Below, piece after piece: positions 44,165 through 50,345 of a DNA stretch of 64,000 nucleotides; the stretch's first letter is position 1, and every line of letters begins with the position of its first letter. The notes beneath the pieces were generated by a model, which was not told where the DNA came from, did not search any database, and saw only the letters and a program-made list of their open reading frames with translations. The position numbers were made by a program, and so were the translations under genes. The DNA is taken from contig NZ_SPHO01000004.1 of NCBI RefSeq assembly GCF_005845215.1, positions 124,001-188,000 of the forward strand. The letters run 5' to 3'. This DNA is from Clostridium sp. 1001271st1 H5 (lineage in GTDB: Bacteria; Bacillota; Clostridia; Lachnospirales; Lachnospiraceae).

Positions 44165-44244
44165 ATTTTAATACACTCACATACTAATATCAAATACCTA
44201 TATCAAATATTAAACCATGCTTTTTATCTATATTTAGTCTGCAT
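44165..44244 (-). promoter_or_regulatory. LysR-type promoter 6 (amino acid importer)
   Basis: Minus strand: an ATGCAG box (44244-44239), ATAGAT then AAAAAGCATG, tandem TATTTGATAT halves, embedded -35 TTGATA (44193-44188), 17 bp, TAAAAT (44170-44165). Transcription should begin near 44158, about 95 nt before the ATG. Confidence 0.7.
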
Positions 44245-44252
44245 GAATCCTC

Positions 44253-44615
44253 CTAAATCCGAATCCTCCTAAATCCTCTAGCCACTATACTCAGTCCACT
44301 CTTCCATTTTGTAACCAACTCCTCCGATTCAGACAAATCCGCACATACAAGCCCGTCATTATGCAGCGCCCACTGATAGCCGTAGTATACCGTCTGATTA
44401 GACGGAAGCTCTCCTCCCGTCTGAATGTCATTGGCCTTGATTTCCCCTGTACCGGAATTTATCTCCCTGCTTTCCTGCTACCTCATCTGCAGATATAGAA
44501 CCGCCAGGAAGAACAATCCGGTTATACACACAGCAGCCGATACCAGCCGTATTTTTGCCTTGCTGTCCCGCTCTTTCCGTTTTCTGCTTCTCCCTCTCTC
44601 TTTCTGTCTTTTCAT
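44253..44615 (-). pseudogene. Membrane-anchored protein broken by an amber codon
   Basis: From the ATG at 44615 (AAGGGTGG upstream) the frame codes a basic start rich in Arg/Lys, a transmembrane helix (VSAAVCITGLFFLAVLYLQM) and then an in-frame TAG (codon 46, 44478-44480). The same frame continues for a further 74 codons (SGTGEIKANDIQTGGELPSN, YYGYQWALHNDG) to a stop at 44253. A YQWALHNDG-type segment is seen at the start of some clostridial subtilisin-like S8 peptidases, so this may be the remnant of a membrane-anchored protease; that is a weak inference. The 3' end runs into a 16-bp tandem repeat (44245-44276). Confidence 0.5.
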
Positions 44616-44913
44616 CTTTTTATACCACCCTTCTGTTATTCTGAGCTATTCTTTGTTTTCTCTGGCTTAAAATTACACCTTAACGATAATATGCCAGACA
44701 TCGCCGTGTTCTGACTCAAAGCCGTTGTCTGACATACCAATCTGTATTCAAAAGGAGTAAGAAAGCATTTCCCCTCATCAGGAATACCTTGATTCTAACA
44801 CGCGGATATAACATTTCAAAAACAAATGGGTAAACAATTTCTAAACGGTGTTTGCAATTTTATTAAGATTCTATCCTTATTTTATAGTACATTTTCTCTG
44901 TTGTACGATGGTT
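44616..44913. other. Intergenic region, AT-rich
   Basis: About 300 bp between the broken gene and the DUF4177 gene. I see no gene, strong hairpin or repeat. It should contain the promoter of the broken gene. Confidence 0.3.
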
Positions 44914-45102
44914 TTATAATCTTCCTAATTTAAACTCTCTTTTTAAAATTACAAATCCGTTTTTCCATTGCACAAAATCCCAGCCATCCGCTCCTGCTTC
45001 GTTTAATTTATCTTCTATTCCCTGTGCCATTTCATCCATTTTCTTTACACCCGCAACAGCTGGAACCGCCATAGGTATCACCTTATATTGACATATCCCC
45101 AT
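44914..45102 (-). CDS. DUF4177-family small protein
   Basis: A 62-residue protein of the DUF4177 type: CQYKVIPMAV at the N-terminus, then MAQGIEDKLNEAGADGWDFVQWKNGFVILKRE (read in parts), the typical helix-turn-GWE/D-strand pattern. AGGTGAAGGATA precedes the ATG. The function of the family is unknown. It stands alone near mobile-element scars. Confidence 0.75.
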   Translation of the reverse strand: MGICQYKVIPMAVPAVAGVKKMDEMAQGIEDKLNEAGADGWDFVQWKNGFVILKREFKLGRL

Positions 45103-45165
45103 TATCCTTCACCTCTCTTGTGTAAACTAAATTCCATACAATAATTCATTTCCTTCACGAAAGAA

Positions 45166-45191
45166 CCGGACCTTACACAAGGCACGTCCGG
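45166..45191 (-). repeat. Hairpin downstream of the group II intron fragment
   Basis: A CCGGA / TCCGG stem with an inner CCTT / AAGG stem. On the minus strand it reads CCGGACGTGCC...GGTCCGGTTCT, similar to the small stem seen near the coding region of bacterial group II introns. It may be a second intron remnant. Confidence 0.35.
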
Positions 45192-45325
45192 CAACAGCGC
45201 TCCTGATTAATTCCTATTAACATAATTTCAAATCCTCCTTTTTTGTCTTTATACTTATCCTTTACGGCTGGGTACGTATCTGCCACATTACCCCATTGAT
45301 ATATTCTTCCAGAAATGTTGCGGGC

Positions 45326-45395
45326 GCTAGTCATTCCCACTACTAGGGCGGATTATGGACTTTCACCCATTAGCAACGTGCTCTGCCAGGCACAC
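45326..45395 (-). mobile_element. Group II intron 5' fragment
   Basis: Read on the minus strand from 45395, the sequence begins GTGTGCCTGGCAGAGCAC and continues to GGTGAAAGTCC and CCGCCCTAGTAGTGGGAA. This is the characteristic 5' end and domain I start of bacterial group II introns (GUGYG start, GUGAAAGUCC block). The match ends after about 70 bases, and there is no reverse transcriptase gene or domain V nearby, so it is a truncated remnant. It starts two bases after the T tract of an intrinsic terminator, the typical insertion site of class C introns. Confidence 0.7.
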
Positions 45396-45397
45396 GC

Positions 45398-45426
45398 AAA
45401 ACGGCATAGACAAAATGACTATGCCG
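45398..45426 (-). terminator. Intrinsic terminator used as intron target
   Basis: An 8-bp perfect stem (CGGCATAG / CTATGCCG, 9-nt loop) with TTTT on the minus strand at 45401-45398, directly before the group II intron fragment. The gene it once served is not evident. Confidence 0.7.
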
Positions 45427-45950
45427 CTTGCTGTGACAATACTTTTTTATTGGGGTCCGCCAAACATGGGGAGCCTATTTTATACCAACTACCTTGATAT
45501 TCTTATAATCCCTCATAAATGTTTATAATACCATAAGAAAATGGCTTAAAATCAAGGTTTTCCGCATATCTTCATTTCTCTTGCCGTATCTCCTTATAAG
45601 GTGGTTTTGTACGACCGGGCACCATTTTAGCACCACAAATAAGATGATACATATAAACACCGGGCGGTGTGATAACGCCCGCAAAGGCAGTTTAGAACAA
45701 TCTTATTTTACGCTTTTATGTTACGCATTAGAAATTCATTAAGCCTTGTAAACAAGGGCGTTACAGACATAAAACTGATAAGGCAGAACAATGATACCTT
45801 TTCCCTCAAAAATGCCCTTTAACTGCGTAACATTTTAAAGAGTAGAGTATCCTTTCTCTTTTGTTCCTTTTTTTAAAGTTCCGTAGCAAGCATAGGAAAG
45901 GAGTACCCTTTCCGTCATATTTTGTTTGATATGCCCTCATAAATTAAAAA
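45427..45950. other. AT-rich non-coding region with nested inverted repeats
   Basis: More than 500 bp without a convincing gene. It contains a hairpin CGGGCG / CGCCCG at 45661-45681 and a 10-bp perfect inverted repeat ATGTTACGCA / TGCGTAACAT (45718-45727, 45824-45833). Inside that repeat is a second pair AAGGGC / GCCCTT. The composition and the neighbouring intron fragment suggest decayed mobile DNA. Confidence 0.4.
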
Positions 45951-46298
45951 TTATCGACGAATAAGAATGCCTTTCATGTACTGTGTTTCATTGTGAGTTT
46001 CGTATATAATAGCCTTTTCTTCTTCAGTGCAACCTATGAGTATTTTAATTTCAGAATCCCTTTTCATCAAATCAACAATACACATAATAGCATCTATATT
46101 TTTCCCATTCGTCCCGACCCATACGTCTATCCCGGCACCATCCATTGATGTTGTATTTTTCAAATACCCATAATTGACTTTATAAATGAAATTAGGGTAT
46201 TTAGGATGTGCAGTTCCTTTTGGTCTATCTATGATGATTTCTGATTTGCCGACTAAGGTATCTAATGCACTCCAGAAACTGTTATCGAATCTGTGCAT
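45951..46298 (-). CDS. Inorganic pyrophosphatase-like protein
   Basis: A 115-residue protein resembling a shortened soluble pyrophosphatase: IIIDRPKGTAHPKYPNFIYK, VNYGYLKNT and MDGAGIDVWVG match the EIDR, YPxNYGYI and DGDPxDV regions. The middle catalytic aspartate of the DGDPxD motif is Ala (DGAGID), and the second half is short, so normal pyrophosphatase activity is doubtful. GGGGGAG 6 bp upstream supports the ATG at 46298 over the upstream TTG/ATG. It lies alone in AT-rich DNA, probably acquired. Confidence 0.72.
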   Translation of the reverse strand: MHRFDNSFWSALDTLVGKSEIIIDRPKGTAHPKYPNFIYKVNYGYLKNTTSMDGAGIDVWVGTNGKNIDAIMCIVDLMKRDSEIKILIGCTEEEKAIIYETHNETQYMKGILIRR

Positions 46299-46343
46299 GA
46301 AATCTCCCCCAATTTTAATTTGCCATTTTTTTAATAATAGCAC

Positions 46344-46698
46344 AAAGCTATAATTTTATCTATCATCGTATTTGTGTTTACAAAGTAGCAAAGCCATTTA
46401 CGCTCGTCAACGGAGAAGATTAATAGGCTGTACTTTCTGTTGACAAGTACGAATATCCCCGCTTATACAGCAGTCAAGAGAGCAAAAGCAACAAGTGCTT
46501 TCGCTCTCTAAAAATTCTGATATTTCCTTAATATCTGCTTGTATCGTTTTATATCGCCGTAAGACATTCGAGCACCATTTGGGCACCAAAATATCAAAAA
46601 GCATTGTGATTTCAAGTGCCTTAACAGGTAAAAAAAGTCAGTATTTACAACGATTTTCACTAAGTAATGCTTTTTCACTCACAAACAACTACTATTTT
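46344..46698. other. Intergenic region with hairpins
   Basis: About 350 bp. A long hairpin AGAGAGC / GCTCTCT with inner AAAGCA / TGCTTT lies at 46478-46510. A facing pair AAAAAGCATT and AATGCTTTTT lies near 46590 and 46670. A 65-codon minus-strand frame (46407-46604) has many cysteines, no ribosome site and overlaps the hairpin, so I do not call it. Confidence 0.35.
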
Positions 46699-47358
46699 TT
46701 ATCCTATATCCGAAGTATCAAAAAGACCAAGTGGATTTTCCCTAAGTACATGATTTTGGTATGTAGGTAATAACAGCATCAAACCAGTAATAAGTATATT
46801 TCCGAATTTTATAAAATTATGTAGCTCCATAACTTCCCCCTGGCCAATTAAAGAATCATACCAGCCGCCAAAATATACATATAAAAGCAGAGCTGCAAGA
46901 ATTACGAATTTGAACTGACGTAAATAGAAGCCGGTTATGACAGTGCATGCCATATAAGAGCAAATCACCACTGCATGGAGAGCCCAACCTGCAGCTCGAT
47001 CCGCATGAACAGACAGGGTTTGTGTCTGGATGGCTGCTTGTGTCATTGACTTTAAGACTAATTGGCTGATTACTGGATTTGAAAGAATCAAAACTCCCCA
47101 GAGATAAAATGTAGCTGTTATCATTTTATCAATGCAGCCCACTATTTTTTTATAAAAAAACACGAATGCTGCTATAAAAAGTAAATAAAAGGTCAGGTTT
47201 GTCAAACCCATTGCTAATTTAAACCCGTCAGAACTAGTCCCGGTAACATGATTAATCAAGAATTTTGCAAAATAACCAGCCACGTAATAAAAACTGCACA
47301 AGTCTATCATTGCTGTTACGATTAAATATTTTGCCAGGGCCTTCTGCTCCTTTTTCAT
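46699..47358 (-). CDS. Polytopic membrane protein, unknown function
   Basis: A 219-residue protein with about six hydrophobic helices (about 10-35, 48-68, 78-100, 128-148, 150-170 and 185-205). The start at 47358 is supported by GGGGGAGG. No family is recognised. It follows the BlaR1-like gene by 166 bp on the same strand and may be part of that locus; the high content of aromatic residues and the low GC match it. Transport or sensing is possible but unsupported. Confidence 0.65.
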   Translation of the reverse strand: MKKEQKALAKYLIVTAMIDLCSFYYVAGYFAKFLINHVTGTSSDGFKLAMGLTNLTFYLLFIAAFVFFYKKIVGCIDKMITATFYLWGVLILSNPVISQLVLKSMTQAAIQTQTLSVHADRAAGWALHAVVICSYMACTVITGFYLRQFKFVILAALLLYVYFGGWYDSLIGQGEVMELHNFIKFGNILITGLMLLLPTYQNHVLRENPLGLFDTSDIG

Positions 47359-47524
47359 CAATACCTCCCCCTTCCAATTTTACTGTGCATATTTGAGAAT
47401 GAATCACTATATTTATCAGTTACGCCGGCCAACTGGCATCTGGAGCCAGAGTGTATACCTACTCTTTCCTCATTAGAGTAGTGTTGAATAATTTCATAGC
47501 TGGTTTTAATGAATGAACGGTGTT

Positions 47525-48934
47525 TTATCGTTCGATACTTACAGTGCCATTCAATGTGATATCAGCACCGCCACTACCATTTTTCCCCTGGAAAAAGACT
47601 TCATAGATGTCTGATTTTGTTATTTTAAAGGTATGGGTCATCGCTCCCTTTGTTGCGTACACATAAGTCCGCTTTCCATCGCTGTCAATAATACCTCCGA
47701 TATATTTGTCGTTTGTACTGTTGGAATACACTGCAATAATTACCTCATCACCTTTGCTTAGGCTAACCGGAGAGAATAATGCTGTGTTTGTTGCCTCTGA
47801 CACATAATTTGTCAAGGTATTGTCACCGCGGGCCGCCTTTGCAAGGAACGTTGTTGTAGTACGGTCGGTCTTGTTTCCCACAAAATCCGTTATAACATCA
47901 CTATCATCGGACACCGTATCATTCTGCTCCATATATGCGTGAACCAATAAATCCTGGGCCTGGTTGGCAGCGGTGACAGAGGCATAAGATACAATCGGAC
48001 ATAAGGCCAGAATCAGCACTATTGCAAAAACAAATGCAACACTGATTTTTTGTTTTTTCTGCTCCATAATATTATAAATTCTTCTTTCAACTCTTTGATA
48101 ATTGCCATAAAAGGATGCTAATATCTTGACAACTCCATTACCACATGCAGCAGAGTTTAATAACCGTGCGTACTGCGCTCGTTGAGTAATATCCATCCCG
48201 TCAACGGCAGTTTCATCGCAAACCAATTCACTTAACTCATATACCTTTAAACTAAAAAAGTATATAACCGGATTAAACCAATGGATTTTTTGTACCACCT
48301 CGATTATCAACCTATAAACCAGGTCATGGCTTTTATAATGCAGCAATTCATGCCGTAAAAACATTCCCCATTCCTCGGTACTGTAGGTCCCATTTGGCAA
48401 AATGATTGATGGCCGGATTATACCAGTTAAATAGGGGAACCCGGCGGTTGGGTGTTCATATAGGCCAATATCTCTTTTAATATTAAGCTCCTTCTTTAAA
48501 TTATTAAAAATAAGCAGTCGCGTATCATTTACCGCTGTTGTTATTAATAACTGTTTTTTGATGGTAAAAAAACTTCGAATGATTGATAAGAAGAAAACTG
48601 CAATAAATAATACAAGCCAGACCAATAATATAATAGAAATGACATCTGAAGCAAAACTGAATTGTGAAAGTACAAGTCCCCGTATCTGCCTGATGTATTG
48701 GAAATCCTCAGACTTATACAGTAAAACGTTATATCTGGTACCAATAAAAAAAACCATATAGACTATCGCAATACCAGAGCCAAGATATACAATCAGGATA
48801 ATTTTGGCGAACTGATAAATGTACCTTACATAAATTTTGCCAAATACACAATCCAGCAGCAGTAATAGTCCGAAGAGAATACTGCCTGCTAGGGAGCCTG
48901 AAATTAAACATGTAAAGATATTACTCGCCATCAT
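47525..48934 (-). CDS. BlaR1/MecR1-like M56 membrane metalloprotease with unusual C-terminal domain
   Basis: A 469-residue membrane protein. Three N-terminal helices (about 8-30, 42-65, 98-120) precede the cytoplasmic zinc protease domain with HELLH at 195-199 and the distal ligand in ELSELVCDETAVD (around 238). A fourth helix is near 298-318. The C-terminal 150 residues face outside. In BlaR1 this part is a penicillin-binding domain, but here it is a short beta-rich module without SxxK or KTG motifs. Its start overlaps the blaI-like stop by 14 bases. It probably cleaves the BlaI-like repressor on receiving a signal other than a beta-lactam. Confidence 0.85.
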   Translation of the reverse strand: MMASNIFTCLISGSLAGSILFGLLLLLDCVFGKIYVRYIYQFAKIILIVYLGSGIAIVYMVFFIGTRYNVLLYKSEDFQYIRQIRGLVLSQFSFASDVISIILLVWLVLFIAVFFLSIIRSFFTIKKQLLITTAVNDTRLLIFNNLKKELNIKRDIGLYEHPTAGFPYLTGIIRPSIILPNGTYSTEEWGMFLRHELLHYKSHDLVYRLIIEVVQKIHWFNPVIYFFSLKVYELSELVCDETAVDGMDITQRAQYARLLNSAACGNGVVKILASFYGNYQRVERRIYNIMEQKKQKISVAFVFAIVLILALCPIVSYASVTAANQAQDLLVHAYMEQNDTVSDDSDVITDFVGNKTDRTTTTFLAKAARGDNTLTNYVSEATNTALFSPVSLSKGDEVIIAVYSNSTNDKYIGGIIDSDGKRTYVYATKGAMTHTFKITKSDIYEVFFQGKNGSGGADITLNGTVSIER

Positions 48935-49301
48935 TTTTCTGCCTTTGCTCCAATTCCTGAATTAAAAACTCCAGTTTCTTTTCTTCTTCTTCGTTGAGTT
49001 CATCCCGGCCGCAAAAGGCAGCCACCAAAGCGCCAAGGGAAGGAAGGCCCATTTTCTTTTCGAGCTGTTCACCAACCACCTGCCGGTCATATTCCAGCCT
49101 GGTTCCTACAGGATAATAATAAACCTGCTTTCCTACGTGCTTTGATGTGGCGTATCCTTTCCTGACAACATTGCGTAAAAGAGTCGATTGTCCACCCATG
49201 GTCAATGAGTATGGCCTATATAGCTCGTTGCTGGTTATACCTTCTGGATGATTCCATATGACTCGCATATAACGATATTCTGCTGGACTCAATTTTTCCA
49301 T
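48921..49301 (-). CDS. BlaI/MecI-family transcriptional repressor
   Basis: A 126-residue winged helix-turn-helix repressor of the BlaI/MecI/CopY family: LSPAEYRYMRVIWNHPEGI at the N-terminus and a recognition segment in MGGQSTLLRNVVRKGY. The C-terminal half carries the dimerization helix with charged EEEEKKLEFLIQELEQ. Coupled to the gene upstream (TAATG) and to the BlaR1-like gene downstream. I found no TACA-N-TGTA-type operator upstream of 50051, so its site is not identified. Confidence 0.85.
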   Translation of the reverse strand: MEKLSPAEYRYMRVIWNHPEGITSNELYRPYSLTMGGQSTLLRNVVRKGYATSKHVGKQVYYYPVGTRLEYDRQVVGEQLEKKMGLPSLGALVAAFCGRDELNEEEEKKLEFLIQELEQRQKNDGE

Positions 49302-49456
49302 TACGTTTCCGCCTTTCTAAATATTTTTATTATATCGAAAATATATATAAATGTTAATACGGATTTTATTAAGCGTATACGAAAAAGTAGCCAGCGTTTG
49401 AATCCGGTTTTCCTGAAAACACAGAGAACTTCTTTAAAATGGCTGATTCGTTCCAT
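49301..49456 (-). CDS. 51-residue basic membrane-associated protein
   Basis: A short protein MERISHFKEVLCVFRKTGFK and a hydrophobic stretch SVLTFIYIFDIIKIF. AAGGG lies 8 bp before the ATG at 49456, and the stop overlaps the blaI-like start (TAATG). The amphipathic, arginine-lysine-rich sequence suggests a membrane peptide or leader that couples translation of the repressor. No known family. Confidence 0.5.
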   Translation of the reverse strand: MERISHFKEVLCVFRKTGFKRWLLFRIRLIKSVLTFIYIFDIIKIFRKAET

Positions 49457-49472
49457 AATATATCCCTTAAAC

Positions 49473-50051
49473 TTAACTGATACCACCGTTAGAACCACAG
49501 TAGAAATATACAGATGCATATTTGGTTGTATAGACGCCAGATACCGTAAGTTTACCACTTACAATTATGTAACATGTTCTGGCGGCATCGATAAAATCCG
49601 CATCATACGAAATCTGCTTCCAATCACCAGAACCAGAAGATTTTGATGTCAAAGAAGTTACGCCGCTAAAATGCTGTCTTCCCGTGCTGGAATTATACTG
49701 GGTTGTGAACTTGCCAGTAATTGAAATGGAAAATGGGGTACCATCTTCAGTTATCGTAACCTTTTTTGCTGCGCTGCTGCCGGAACGTGTATTCGGCAAA
49801 TCGACCACAACCAATTGGCCATAAACCAATTGGCTCACAAACTTCCTAAACTCTTCAGGGGTTTTCCAGTCTTCATCCCTAAAATCATCCATTGGGAGAA
49901 GTCCAACCTCTTTTCCGGACTCCTGCGATATCTCATTAACAATTTTCGCATATATTTTATAATACTCTTGCTTTGTTGCAGCGTCTAATGATGAAGCAGC
50001 ATAGGCTATTATCGAAGCACACATGGAACAAACAAGAATAACTATATAAAT
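49473..50051 (-). CDS. Secreted beta-rich protein with a non-standard start
   Basis: An exported protein of about 193 residues. The only good ribosome site (AGGAGG) is 9 bp upstream of an ATT codon at 50051. From there the frame codes a hydrophobic signal-like run (IYIVILVCSMCASIIAYAAS), and the in-frame stop lies just before. The first ATG (50024) lies inside that run and has no ribosome site. The mature part has a helical region and a Ser/Thr-rich beta region (TPFSISITGKFTTQYNSSTG ... TCYIIVSGKLTVSGVYTTKY). It may be the output or sensed partner of the BlaI/BlaR1-like system immediately downstream. No family is recognised. Confidence 0.6.
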   Translation of the reverse strand: MYIVILVCSMCASIIAYAASSLDAATKQEYYKIYAKIVNEISQESGKEVGLLPMDDFRDEDWKTPEEFRKFVSQLVYGQLVVVDLPNTRSGSSAAKKVTITEDGTPFSISITGKFTTQYNSSTGRQHFSGVTSLTSKSSGSGDWKQISYDADFIDAARTCYIIVSGKLTVSGVYTTKYASVYFYCGSNGGIS

Positions 50052-50185
50052 GTGTTAACACCTCCTGCAGGGTAGATTCGCCAGATTTAGGAATTCAGAC
50101 CCAATATGGTGGCGGGCTGCCTTCCGTCACTAAAATTCTTATGCAGATGGTATGAAGGACTTTGACAAGAAAGAAACTATGAAGC

Positions 50186-50237
50186 AAAAAGGCGGCAAAA
50201 CGCAACTATTTATTTTGTCGCGTTTTGCCGCCTTTTT
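50186..50237. terminator. Strong bidirectional terminator
   Basis: An 18-bp perfect stem (AAAAAGGCGGCAAAACGC and its complement) with a 16-nt loop, T tracts on both sides, between the surface-protein gene and the 50051 gene. Confidence 0.85.
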
Positions 50238-50345
50238 ATTAGGAACCTGCTTCTCATATCAAAGAAACTCAAAACTTTCTGCTCAGTCTTGCCGGTGGAC
50301 TGTGACCAGTGCGGCACCCCGCTTAAGCCCTGTTCAATGACATCG

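Noticed and set aside
46407..46604. 65-codon cysteine-containing minus-strand frame
   Set aside because: It overlaps a long hairpin, has no ribosome site and shows no domain.
50152..50340. 62-codon plus-strand frame
   Set aside because: It runs through the strong bidirectional terminator at 50186-50237.
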